Notes under the pieces: model-generated
Told to the model about the DNA's origin: nothing
The model's database searches: none
The model's input: only the letters and a program-made list of their open reading frames with translations
Part shown: piece after piece, positions 19,631 to 30,593 of the stretch
Layout: each line of letters starts with the position of its first letter
Numbering within the stretch: the stretch's first letter is position 1
Assembly (NCBI RefSeq): GCF_036250695.1
Contig: NZ_CP109427.1
Span: forward strand, 5,766,001-5,830,000
Reading direction: 5' to 3'
From: Streptomyces sp. NBC_01497
GTDB taxonomy: Bacteria > Actinomycetota > Actinomycetes > Streptomycetales > Streptomycetaceae
Length of the DNA stretch: 64,000 nucleotides
Made by a program: the position numbers and the translations under genes

Positions 19631-20404
19631 TCAGGGCGTCCGTGCCGGGTGCGGGGTCACGGACGGGCCGGCGTGCCGTTCCAGCGGAGTCGCCGCCGCC
19701 GAGTTGCTCACGGCGAAGGCGACACTCCCCGGCAGGTAGCGGCCGTCCGTCCACTCGATGGGACGCCCCGCCGCCGTGTATGTGAGGTAGCGCTGCCGCA
19801 GCAGCGGACTGCCCCGGCGTACGCCCAGCAGGCGCGCGTCCTGGCTGCCCGCGGCGACCGCGTCGATCAGGTGCTCGCCGTAGTGCGCCACGATGCCCGC
19901 CTCCTCGGCGATGCTGTTCATGATCGAGACGCAGTCCACGGGCAGGCCGAGCACGGCCGGCGCGACCCAGTCGGTGTAGGCGGTGCGCTCCACCAGCACG
20001 GGTTCGCCGTCCAGGTGCCGCAGCCGCAGGACGCACAGGACGTCGCTGTCCTGTGCCACCCCGAGCCGGGACGCCTCCTCGGCGCTCGGGCGCCGCGTCG
20101 CGCGGTCGAGGATGCGGCTCGACACCTCGCACCCCATGGCCTGCGCCCATTGCGCGAAACTGTTCAACTGCGCGAAGCTGTGCCGCCGTTCCTGGCGGAG
20201 CACCACCCGGCGCGCGCCCTGCCGCGAACCGATCAGCCCTTCGGAGGCGAGCAGGCCCACCGCCTGGCGCACCGTGCCCCGGGAGGCTCCCCACCGCTCG
20301 GCGAGGTCGCTCTCCGAGGGCAGCAGCCCGCCCACCGGGTACTCCCCTTCGAGGATCGACTGCCGCAGCGCCTCCGCTATCTCCACGTAGCGCGAACCGC
20401 TCAC
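19631..20404 (-). CDS. GntR-family regulator with UTRA domain
   Basis: The 257-residue protein has a GntR winged helix (LPSESDLAERWGASRGTVRQ) and a HutC/FarR-type UTRA ligand domain (about 90-245) with VLCVLRLRHLDGEPVLVERT and the closing RQRYLTYTAAGRPIEW. The start is GTG 20404 (VSGSRYVEIAEAL), preceded by GAGGGGGA on the minus strand; the in-frame ATG at 20434 has no ribosome-binding site. It is divergent from the ABC importer operon at 20735, so it probably responds to the imported solute or a product of the HAD phosphatase. Confidence 0.88.
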   Translation of the reverse strand: MSGSRYVEIAEALRQSILEGEYPVGGLLPSESDLAERWGASRGTVRQAVGLLASEGLIGSRQGARRVVLRQERRHSFAQLNSFAQWAQAMGCEVSSRILDRATRRPSAEEASRLGVAQDSDVLCVLRLRHLDGEPVLVERTAYTDWVAPAVLGLPVDCVSIMNSIAEEAGIVAHYGEHLIDAVAAGSQDARLLGVRRGSPLLRQRYLTYTAAGRPIEWTDGRYLPGSVAFAVSNSAAATPLERHAGPSVTPHPARTP

Positions 20405-20734
20405 GCGTCCCCCTCGGCCGTACGGATGGTCCATGGTCGGCTGTACACAGATACGGGTACCCACCACGTACCGGGTCCTTAACTCTAACCGCACCCGGGT
20501 TCAGCGGTGACGCCGTCCCGGTGTCCCCTTCTGTCGGGATGTCAGGTAGGCCAAGCACGGATATGTCGGTCGTTGTGTCGTCCGTCCCGTCTTCCGTGCG
20601 TTGACCGCGAGAGGCCATGCCCCGTTCATTCCCCGGTCACCGCGACCGGGCGAACTGATTCCAGCTTGTCTGAACAAGTGGGGCCGTGAGGCCCGGACAG
20701 GCCTTCCATCCCCATGCCCTACGGGAGACACAGC
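20405..20734. other. Divergent intergenic region of the importer operon
   Basis: These 330 bases separate the GntR regulator from the importer. TTGACC at 20605 and the palindrome at 20665-20678 are the visible signals; GGGAG at 20723 is the ribosome-binding site of the binding-protein gene. No gene is seen. Confidence 0.5.
20665..20678. promoter_or_regulatory. Candidate GntR/HutC-type operator CTTGTCTGAACAAG
   Basis: The 14-bp sequence has 5-bp inverted arms CTTGT and ACAAG. HutC-subfamily GntR regulators bind similar sites with a GTCTnnAC-like core. It lies 57 bp before the start of the importer operon and downstream of the regulator gene's own start, a position suited to repression of the importer. 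Confidence 0.5.
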
Positions 20735-21907
20735 GTGACCCGAATCCGTGTGCGCGACCACCGCCGGCTCATCGCCGCCGTGGCGCTCAGCACCGCAGCC
20801 CTCACCGCGCTCACCGCGTGCGGTGCCAAGCAGGACAACGCCGCGGACACCTCCGCGTCCGCGGGCGGCGTCAAGGCGTCGACCGCGACCTCGGCCGCCG
20901 CCTTCGGCGGTATGGACGCCCTGGTAGCCGCCGCTCAGAAGGAGGGCTCGCTCAACGCGATAGCCCTGCCGCCGGACTGGGCCAACTACGGCGAGATCAT
21001 CAAGCAGTTCGAAGCCAAGTACAAGATCAAGGTCAAGGACGAGACGCCGGACGCGGCGAGCGCCGACGAGATCAGCGCGATCACGTCCCGCAAGGGCCAG
21101 GACCGCGCCCCCGACGTGGTCGACCTGGGCATCCCCTTCGACCGCAGCGGCGCCTCGCAGGGCCTGTTCGCCCCGTACAAGGTCGCGAGCTTCGACAAGA
21201 TCCCGACGGCCCAGAAGGACCCGAACGGCCTCTGGTACAACGACTACGGCGGCTACATCTCCATCGGCTGCGACGCCAAGCGCGTCAAGGTCTGCCCCAC
21301 CACCTTCGCGGACCTCCTGAAGCCCGAGTACAAGGGCCAGGTCGCCCTCAACGGCAACCCGAACAAGTCGGGTTCCGCCTTCGGCGGCGTGTACGCGGCG
21401 GCCCTCGCCAACAAGGGCGGCTTCACCGACATCCAGCCCGGTATCGACTACTTCGGCAAGCTGAAGAAGAGCGGCAACTTCATCCCCGTCGAGTCCACCC
21501 CGGCCACCGTGGAGAAGGGCGAGACGCCCATCTCCATCGACTGGGACTACCTGAACGCCTCCTACGCCGACGAGTTCAAGTCCAAGGGCGTCGACTGGAA
21601 GGTCACCGTACCCACCGACGGGCAGTACGCGCAGTACTACTCGCAGGCGGTCAACAAGGACGCGCCGCACCCGGCGGCCGCCCGGCTGTGGATGGAGTTC
21701 CTCTACAGCACCACCGGCCAGAACCTGTTCCTGAAGGGGTACGCGCGTCCCGTGCTGCTGCCCTCGATGACCGCCGACGGCTCCGCCGACAAGACGTTCG
21801 TCGCCAAGCTGCCGCAGGTCACCGGAACCCCGTCCTTCCCCGCCTCCAGCGACCTTGACAAGGTCAAGGGCGTCCTCGCCCAGAACTGGGACAAGGCCGT
21901 CTCCTGA
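20735..21907 (+). CDS. ABC importer solute-binding lipoprotein
   Basis: The 390-residue family 1 extracellular solute-binding protein has a basic N-terminus, a hydrophobic stretch and a lipobox LTAC with the lipidated cysteine at about residue 29. The mature part has VAAAQKEGSLNAIALPPDWANY and LGIPFDRSGASQGLF, typical of the cluster D group that binds iron, polyamines, thiamine or phosphonates. The start is GTG 20735, with GGGAG at 20723. Its stop overlaps the start of the first permease (ATGA). A HAD phosphatase at the operon end suggests a phosphorylated or phosphonate-like solute, but this is inference. Confidence 0.87.
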   Translation: MTRIRVRDHRRLIAAVALSTAALTALTACGAKQDNAADTSASAGGVKASTATSAAAFGGMDALVAAAQKEGSLNAIALPPDWANYGEIIKQFEAKYKIKVKDETPDAASADEISAITSRKGQDRAPDVVDLGIPFDRSGASQGLFAPYKVASFDKIPTAQKDPNGLWYNDYGGYISIGCDAKRVKVCPTTFADLLKPEYKGQVALNGNPNKSGSAFGGVYAAALANKGGFTDIQPGIDYFGKLKKSGNFIPVESTPATVEKGETPISIDWDYLNASYADEFKSKGVDWKVTVPTDGQYAQYYSQAVNKDAPHPAAARLWMEFLYSTTGQNLFLKGYARPVLLPSMTADGSADKTFVAKLPQVTGTPSFPASSDLDKVKGVLAQNWDKAVS

Positions 21908-22815
21908 TGCCGTCCGACACCCTGCCCGCCGCGCCGGGCAAGCCCGTACCGGGCGCCGCCGACGGCAGCCGCCGTCGGCGGCGGGGGTCGCGCTCCTGGC
22001 TCGGCACCCTCCCGCTGCTCGTGTTCGCCGCCGTCTGCTTCGGGCTGCCGGTCGGCTTCGTCGTGTACGGGGCGCTCACCACCGACCAGGGCGGCGCCAC
22101 GCACGCGACCGGCGCCAACCTGTCGACGTCGCTGCACGGCGCCTACCTCGGTTCGCTGACCGGCAGCGTCGAACTGTCCGCGCTGACCGCCCTGATCGGC
22201 TGTGTGCTCGGCATGCTGATCGCGCAGGCCGTGGTCACCTCGCGGCGCGGCGCGCTGCGCGAGTCGGTGCTGACCGCGTCCGGCGTGCTCGCCAACTTCG
22301 GCGGTGTGCCGCTCGCGTTCGCGTTCGTCGCCACGCTCGGCATCTCGGGCGTCGTCACCCAGATCGCACACCTCGGCTCGGCCGGCTGGAGCCTCTACTC
22401 GTTCCCCGGTCTCGTCGTCATCTACCTGTACTTCCTCATCCCGCTGATGGTGCTCGTCTCCGTCCCCGCGCTGGACGGGCTGCGCCCGCAGTGGCGGGAG
22501 GCCGCGCAGAACGCGGGCGCCACCACCGGGCAGTTCTGGCGTCATGTCGGCATCCCGGTGCTCGCGCCCACCCTGCTCGGCGGCTTCGTGCTGCTGTTCG
22601 GCTCCGCGTTCGCCGCGTACGCCACCGCGGCCGCGCTGGTCGGCGGCTCCGTGCCGCTCGTCACGCTGAAGATCGCGGACGCGCTCTCCGGCAACGTCCA
22701 GGTCGGGCAGGAGAACGTGGCCCTCGCGCTCAGCGCGGACATGATCGTGATCGCCGGGCTCGTCATGGCGGTCTACCTGCCCCTCCAGCGACGGAGCACC
22801 CGATGGCTGCACTGA
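21907..22815 (+). CDS. ABC importer permease 1
   Basis: The 302-residue inner-membrane permease has about six membrane segments. The EAA loop that docks the ATPase is visible as WREAAQNAGATTGQFWRHVG followed by IPVLAPTLLGG. It belongs to the CysTW/PotB-like group of permeases that work with cluster D binding proteins. It overlaps the preceding gene by one base and the next permease by 13 bases, so the three are translationally coupled. The long arginine-rich N-terminus (SRRRRRGSRSW) is cytoplasmic. Confidence 0.9.
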   Translation: MPSDTLPAAPGKPVPGAADGSRRRRRGSRSWLGTLPLLVFAAVCFGLPVGFVVYGALTTDQGGATHATGANLSTSLHGAYLGSLTGSVELSALTALIGCVLGMLIAQAVVTSRRGALRESVLTASGVLANFGGVPLAFAFVATLGISGVVTQIAHLGSAGWSLYSFPGLVVIYLYFLIPLMVLVSVPALDGLRPQWREAAQNAGATTGQFWRHVGIPVLAPTLLGGFVLLFGSAFAAYATAAALVGGSVPLVTLKIADALSGNVQVGQENVALALSADMIVIAGLVMAVYLPLQRRSTRWLH

Positions 22816-23849
22816 CCCCCACGGCGGACGGCGCGGACACCGCGCCCGCCGGCCCGAAGGACGTGTCCCGGCGCGGCGGTTCCCCTGCCGCGCGCCCGGC
22901 CCGGGCCCGCCGCGGGCGGCCGCGCGTGTGGCGCGGTGCCGTACTCGGCCTTGCGGGCGTCTACTTCCTCGTCCCGCTCCTCGCGTCGTTCGTCTTCACC
23001 GTCCATGTCTCCGGCCAGGGCGTGAACTTCGACGCGTACACCGGCATCTTCTCGGCCGACGGCTTCGGCCGGAGCCTGCTGCTCTCGCTCGGGCTCGCCG
23101 CCGCGACGATCGTGCTCTCGCTGCTGATCGCCGTGCCCGCCATGGTCGCGGTGCGCCTCGGTGCGCCGCGGCTGCGGCCCGTCGTCGAGATCGTCTGCAT
23201 GCTGCCGCTGGTGGTCCCGCCGATCGCGCTGGTCAGCGGGTTGCAGAGCGTCCTCAAGTGGGGGCCCGACCACCTCGCCACGACGCCGCTGTACCAGACC
23301 TTCCTCGCTGTGCAGAACCAGTCGTTCCCGCTGGTGCTCGTCTTCGCGTACGTGGTGCTGGCGCTGCCCTTCGTGTACCGCTCGCTCGACGCGGGTCTGC
23401 GTGCCGTCGACGTCACGACGCTCGTGGAGGCCGCCCGCAACTGCGGTGCCTCGATGCCCTACACGCTCTGGCGGGTGATCCTGCCGAACCTGCGGTCCTC
23501 GCTGGCCGGTGCCGCCTTCCTCACGCTCGCGCTGGTGCTCGGCGAGTACACCATCGCCGCACTGCTGGGCTACGAGCCGTTCGCGGTCTGGATCGTCACC
23601 ATCTCCGGCGACCAGGCACAGATGTCCGTCGCGGTGTCGCTGCTGAGCCTGCTGATCGCGTGGGCGCTGCTGCTCGTCCTGTCGCGCGCCGGTGCCCGCG
23701 CGGACAGCGGCGCCGGGGTGAGCGGCGGGCCCGCTTCCCGGGTGTCCGGCCCGGACGCCTCCGGCGCCTCCGCCACGGCTCCGGCCCCCCGTACGGCCCC
23801 GGCACCCGGTGCCGCCGCCCCCCTGCCCGCCCCCTCCGGCAAGGAGTAG
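22803..23849 (+). CDS. ABC importer permease 2
   Basis: The 348-residue second permease has about six membrane segments and the EAA loop LVEAARNCGASMPYTLWRVI with LPNLRSSLAGA. It resembles PotC/PhnV-type permeases. The start at ATG 22803 lies inside the end of permease 1. The C-terminal 50 residues are rich in Pro, Ala and Ser and are not part of the usual fold. The ATPase gene follows after 8 bp. Confidence 0.9.
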   Translation: MAALTPTADGADTAPAGPKDVSRRGGSPAARPARARRGRPRVWRGAVLGLAGVYFLVPLLASFVFTVHVSGQGVNFDAYTGIFSADGFGRSLLLSLGLAAATIVLSLLIAVPAMVAVRLGAPRLRPVVEIVCMLPLVVPPIALVSGLQSVLKWGPDHLATTPLYQTFLAVQNQSFPLVLVFAYVVLALPFVYRSLDAGLRAVDVTTLVEAARNCGASMPYTLWRVILPNLRSSLAGAAFLTLALVLGEYTIAALLGYEPFAVWIVTISGDQAQMSVAVSLLSLLIAWALLLVLSRAGARADSGAGVSGGPASRVSGPDASGASATAPAPRTAPAPGAAAPLPAPSGKE

Positions 23850-23857
23850 TCCCTCCC

Positions 23858-24982
23858 ATGGCCACATCCACCCTGTCCACCGCCCCCGCGGCGGACGGAC
23901 GGCCCCCGGCCGCCGCCGGCGCCCTGGTCGAATTCCGCGGCCTGCGCCGGGAGTTCGGTCCCACCGTCGCCCTCGACGGGCTCGACCTGACCGCGCGGCC
24001 CGGTGAACTGCTCGCGCTGCTCGGCCCGTCGGGCTGCGGCAAGACCACCGCCCTGCGCGTGCTCGCCGGTTTCGAGCACCCCGACGCGGGTGACGTCCTG
24101 GTGGACGGCGAGGACATCACGCGGGTGCCCGCCAACCGGCGCGACGCGGGCATGGTCTTCCAGTCGTACAGCCTCTTCCCGCACCTCAGCGCCCGCGACA
24201 ACGTCGCCTTCGGGCTGCGCGTACGGAAGGTGTCCGCGGCCGAGCGGCGCGAGCGCGCCGCCGAACTCCTTGACCTGGTCGGCCTGCCCGAGCACGGCGA
24301 CCGCTTCCCGCACCAGATGTCCGGCGGGCAGCAGCAGCGTGTCGCGCTCGCCCGCGCGCTGGCGCTGCGGCCCCGCGTGCTGCTGCTGGACGAACCGCTG
24401 TCGGCGCTCGACGCGAAGGTCAGGCTCACGCTGCGCGAGGAGATCAGGCGGCTCCAGCTGTCCCTGGGCATCACCACGATCTTCGTCACGCACGACCAGG
24501 AGGAGGCCCTGTCGATGGCGGACCGTGTCGCCGTGCTGAACGCCGGCCGCCTGGAGCAGTGCGCGACGCCGGCGGAGCTGTACGAGCGGCCCGCGACCGC
24601 CTTCGTCGCCGAGTTCGTCGGCACGATGAACCGCCTGCCGGGTGTCCTGGCAGGCCCCGGCCGCGTCCAGGTCCTGGGCGTGGCACTGCCGGTCGACGGC
24701 GAGGCGCCCGCGGTGGGCGGCGGCGGGGCGGTCGAGGTGCTGATCCGGCCCGAGAACGTCACCGCGCAGCCCGACCCGGGGGGCACCGCGACCGTCGTCG
24801 CCGCGTCCTTCTTCGGCTCGGTGACCCGCATCCTGCTGGATCTGCCGGACGGCACGACCGTCAAGGCGGATGTGGCGTCGCGCGATGCGGCCGGTCTCGC
24901 GCCGGGGGTCCGCGCCACGGTCGCCCCGGCGAACCGTCCGGTCCTCGTCGTCGCCCCGGCTCGGGCGGGGAAGGCCGCGTGA
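23858..24982 (+). CDS. ABC importer ATPase with TOBE domain
   Basis: The 374-residue protein has Walker A GPSGCGKTT, Q-loop VFQSYSLFPHLS, signature MSGGQQQRVALARAL, Walker B VLLLDEPLSALD and switch histidine IFVTHDQEEAL. A C-terminal TOBE domain (about 280-370) includes VEVLIRPENVTAQ. This is the PotA/FbpC-type arrangement. AAGGAG at 23841 precedes ATG 23858. The HAD gene starts inside its stop codon, so the phosphatase is made in step with the transporter. Confidence 0.92.
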   Translation: MATSTLSTAPAADGRPPAAAGALVEFRGLRREFGPTVALDGLDLTARPGELLALLGPSGCGKTTALRVLAGFEHPDAGDVLVDGEDITRVPANRRDAGMVFQSYSLFPHLSARDNVAFGLRVRKVSAAERRERAAELLDLVGLPEHGDRFPHQMSGGQQQRVALARALALRPRVLLLDEPLSALDAKVRLTLREEIRRLQLSLGITTIFVTHDQEEALSMADRVAVLNAGRLEQCATPAELYERPATAFVAEFVGTMNRLPGVLAGPGRVQVLGVALPVDGEAPAVGGGGAVEVLIRPENVTAQPDPGGTATVVAASFFGSVTRILLDLPDGTTVKADVASRDAAGLAPGVRATVAPANRPVLVVAPARAGKAA

Positions 24983-25812
24983 GCGACCTCCGGGCCACCG
25001 GGAGCGCGCCCGGCGGGCGTGGCCGCGTCGGCGCCGAGGAGGCCCCGGCCGTCGTCGCCGCGGCCACGGAGGGTCCGCTCGTGGTCTCAGGCGCCCCTGC
25101 GGCTCCCGGAGCCCTCGCGGCGGTCCTGTTCGACATGGACGGCACCCTCGTCGACACCGAGTGCCTGTGGTGGGACACCGCCGCCGAGGTGGCGGCCTCG
25201 CTCGGTCACCAACTGGGCGACGACGACGCCCCCGAGGTCGTGGGCCGCGCCGTCCGGGACACCGCGGCGCACCTCGTGGGGGCCGTCGGCGCGGCGGGCG
25301 CCGGTGGCGCCGATGCCTGGTCCGCCGGGACCGCGGCGAGCGTCGAGGCCGTCGCCGCCGAACTGACCGCCGCCTTCTTCCGGCGCGTCGACGCGGGCGC
25401 TCCGCTGCGCCCGGGCGTCGGGCAGCTGCTGGCCTCTCTACGGGCCGCCGATGTGCCGTTCGCACTGGTGAGTGCCTCGCCGCGGGCGGTGGTCGACTCG
25501 GTGGTGGGTGGCGCGCTGGCCGGAGCGGGCTTCGCGTTCACGCTCTCGGCCGACGACACCGAACGGACCAAGCCGCACCCGGATCCCTACCTGGCGGCGG
25601 CCGGCCGGCTCGGAGTCCCGCCCAGCGCCTGCGTGGCCGTGGAGGACTCCCCGGACGGCACCGCGTCCGCCCGCGCGGCCGGGTGCGCGGTGCTCGTCGT
25701 ACCGTCGCTGCTGCCCGTGGAGGAGGGCGAGGGCCGGTACTTCACGAGCAGCCTCGAAGGGGTGGGACCCGCGGAACTCGCCACCTGTCTGACCGCCGAC
25801 TTTAGGCCATAG
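24979..25812 (+). CDS. HAD-family phosphatase at the end of the importer operon
   Basis: The 277-residue protein starts at GTG 24979, overlapping the ATPase stop. After a 45-residue Ala/Gly-rich extension come HAD motif I AVLFDMDGTLVDTE, motif II VSASPRA, the lysine in TERTKPHPDPYLAAAGRLG, and motif IV VEDSPDG. The cap is the helical type of the beta-phosphoglucomutase and phosphatase subgroup. Its place in an import operon suggests it removes phosphate from the imported solute or an early product. It lacks features I would need to call it phosphonoacetaldehyde hydrolase. No promoter of its own is seen. Confidence 0.85.
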   Translation: MSDLRATGSAPGGRGRVGAEEAPAVVAAATEGPLVVSGAPAAPGALAAVLFDMDGTLVDTECLWWDTAAEVAASLGHQLGDDDAPEVVGRAVRDTAAHLVGAVGAAGAGGADAWSAGTAASVEAVAAELTAAFFRRVDAGAPLRPGVGQLLASLRAADVPFALVSASPRAVVDSVVGGALAGAGFAFTLSADDTERTKPHPDPYLAAAGRLGVPPSACVAVEDSPDGTASARAAGCAVLVVPSLLPVEEGEGRYFTSSLEGVGPAELATCLTADFRP

Positions 25813-26158
25813 GGGGCGTGATATTCGCCACGTATGATTCGCGTTTTGCTCATATGAGCACTCGCGGCCCGTTTCTGAGCCCGAAGGGGTGGCACCCAGT
25901 GCCACCTCCTCGGCGTTCGACACGTGAACTCAGACGTCGTTGTCATCGCTCATATGAGCGGTTGGCGTCATGGGGGAGTCATTGTCCCTTCGTGTCCTGA
26001 AGGAGCCGGAGTGGCCCGGCCGCCCGACGACGCTTTAGATCCGGTGGCGGACGGGTGGTTATGGCCGTATGACAGACAGGTGGACATCTCCAGAAGCCTT
26101 TGATCTGGGTATGTTCCTCGCCGTCAGGGCAGCCACCGCGTCCCGAGGAGTCGAGACC
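25813..26158. other. Regulatory region upstream of ppdK
   Basis: These 346 bases hold no convincing gene. They contain the -10 TATGAT, two perfect palindromes described separately, and GAGGAG at 26145 as ribosome-binding site for ppdK. Confidence 0.6.
25833..25959 (+). promoter_or_regulatory. Promoter box and two identical 12-bp palindromes before ppdK
   Basis: TATGAT at 25833-25838 matches the consensus -10. The palindrome GCTCATATGAGC lies at 25848-25859, about where transcription would start, and again at 25948-25959, exactly 100 bp downstream. No good -35 is seen for the TATGAT box; TTGTCA at 25940 could serve a second promoter whose spacer holds the second palindrome. The identical sites suggest a dimeric regulator acting at both, possibly by looping. 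The cognate protein is not recognised. Confidence 0.6.
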
Positions 26159-28939
<2,781 letters not shown>

Positions 28940-29042
28940 CACCCCCTGGTGACAGGGGAGTCCGAGCGGGGGCCGTTCGCCCCCCTGACCGGAAGGGACG
29001 GCGGGCGGGGGCACCCGGCGTCACCGAAAAAGAGCCACCGGA

Positions 29043-29085
29043 GCCACCGGACCCGCGACCCCCTCACCGACGCGGGTCCGGTGGC
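29043..29085 (+). terminator. First hairpin after ppdK
   Basis: GCCACCGGACCCGCG at 29043-29057 pairs perfectly over 15 bp with 29071-29085 around a 13-nt loop, about 100 bp after the ppdK stop. Confidence 0.7.
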
Positions 29086-29098
29086 CCCGGTCCACGAA

Positions 29099-29128
29099 GA
29101 GGCGGGCGCCGTGCGGGGCGCCCGCCTC
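29099..29128 (+). terminator. Second hairpin after ppdK
   Basis: GAGGCGGGCGCC at 29099-29110 pairs perfectly over 12 bp with 29117-29128 around the loop GTGCGG, 13 bp after the first hairpin. Confidence 0.7.
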
Positions 29129-29626
29129 GTGCGCCTTCTCCCCGCTCACGGCCGCTCGGCCCGGGAGCCTGTCCCCGCTCACGAGCGCCCGGTTCAGGGC
29201 CGCCCGGCTCATGGCCACCGCCGGGCTCGCCGCCACCGCCACCGCCACCGGGCCCGGGGCCCGTCCCGCACCGCACGGCAAAGCCCGTGGTGGGCCGCCC
29301 GCCCGCGCCGTACGCCAAAGCCCGTGGTGGGCCGCGCGCCCGCGCCGAAAACTGCCTTGTGCCGTCCGCGCCGGGCGTGGCACGATGCGAGGCGTCACTC
29401 CTCCCCGCGCATCCGTGCGCGACCTCACGGCTAGGACCGAAGACCTATGGACCCGGCGCCCCTCAGCGGCCGCCCCCGGCACTGAGCGGACACTGCTCCC
29501 GCTCTCTGCGTCCTGCCTGCCCGTACCGGGCACGGCGGCCCCACGTGCGGTGCCTCGCGCACCGTCCCGGCGTGACGCCCGGGAGACACCTGTCGCTTCT
29601 GTTCTCACGTGAGGTCGATCAACACC
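29129..29626. other. Intergenic region with a spaced direct repeat
   Basis: CAAAGCCCGTGGTGGGCCGC is present at 29279-29298 and again at 29316-29335, followed in both cases by nearly identical GC-rich sequence, giving two units with a 37-bp period. ATG 29447 opens a 12-codon ORF (MDPAPLSGRPRH) of doubtful meaning. GAGGT at 29611 is the likely ribosome-binding site for the next gene. No other gene is seen. Confidence 0.5.
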
Positions 29627-30376
29627 GTGGACACCCCTGTCCAGAACTTCGCCGTGGCCAACCTCCGCCGCCGCCCCGTGGTCGTCGAGACCGCGGGCTT
29701 CGTCGCGGGATTCGACCCGGACACCACCAGCCCGTACATCAACTACGCCACGCCGCTGCCCGGCGCCGAACCCACCACCGCCGATGTCGCGGCGCTCGTC
29801 GGGGAGTTCCGCGCACGCGGACTGAAGCCCCGCCTGGAATTCGCGCCCGTGGCCGCGCCCGCCGTCGAACCCGCCCTGCGTACTGCCGGGTTCATCACCG
29901 AGGAGGAGCACGTCTACCTGGTCTGCACGCCGGGCACCCTGACCGCTCCGGCTCCCGGCGGTCCCGCGGCGGACCTCCCGCGCACCGACGACGAGTACGC
30001 CGTGCTCGACGCCGCCCTGTGCGACGCGTTCGACGGCCAGTTCGCCCCCTCGCCGGAGGGGGCCGCCCGGTTGCGCCGCACGCAGGAACGCGGGGGAGCC
30101 GTCCGTCTCGTCCGCACCCCGGACGGCGGGTGCGCGGGCGGCGGTTCCTGCTCGCCCCCGGCCGTCGGCACGTCGGAACTGGCGGGGGTCGGCACCCGCC
30201 CGGCCCATCGTGGCCAGGGAGTCGCGGCGGCGGTCGTCGCGTCCCTGACGGAGGCGATGTTCGGCGCCGGCGCCGGGTCGGTGTGGCTGGAGTACTCCGG
30301 CGACGGCTCGCGCCGCGTGTACGAACGCCTCGGCTACCGGCCGGCGGGCAACCGCCTGTACATCTCGCTGCCGTAA
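29627..30376 (+). CDS. GNAT-family N-acetyltransferase
   Basis: The 249-residue protein has a divergent N-terminal GNAT-like half and a C-terminal acetyltransferase half with the acetyl-CoA loop VGTRPAHRGQGVAAAVVASL (motif A, RGxGxA). The closing RRVYERLGYRPAGNRLY is typical of GNAT motif B. Acceptor unknown. GTG 29627 (MDTPVQNFAVANLRRRP) is chosen because GAGGT lies upstream at 29611; GTG 29609 would add six residues and has no clear site. It converges with pcaB and is probably a separate transcript. Confidence 0.82.
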   Translation: MDTPVQNFAVANLRRRPVVVETAGFVAGFDPDTTSPYINYATPLPGAEPTTADVAALVGEFRARGLKPRLEFAPVAAPAVEPALRTAGFITEEEHVYLVCTPGTLTAPAPGGPAADLPRTDDEYAVLDAALCDAFDGQFAPSPEGAARLRRTQERGGAVRLVRTPDGGCAGGGSCSPPAVGTSELAGVGTRPAHRGQGVAAAVVASLTEAMFGAGAGSVWLEYSGDGSRRVYERLGYRPAGNRLYISLP

Positions 30377-30593
30377 CCCGGACGGAGAGCCCGGACGGTC
30401 GTCCCGGAAGGGGCGTCCGCCCGGGCCGGTGGGATGCGTGACGCGGCGTACGGCGGCCGAAAGGCCGTAGGACACATACGACACGCAGGACAGGCGTGGT
30501 GGCCGTGCGTCCGCCCCGGGCCCCAGGGCACGCGGGGCGGCCGTGCGGTGGCCGGAAGCCGGGCCCGAGCGACCGTGCCTGATCATCCCCGTG

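Noticed and set aside
29447..29485. 12-codon ORF MDPAPLSGRPRH before the GNAT gene
   Set aside because: No convincing promoter box at leaderless distance and only a weak AGGA upstream; kept as a note in the intergenic entry.
30377..30593. Gene between GNAT and pcaB
   Set aside because: Only short Arg/Gly-rich frames in both directions; a fragment of pcaL was looked for and not found.
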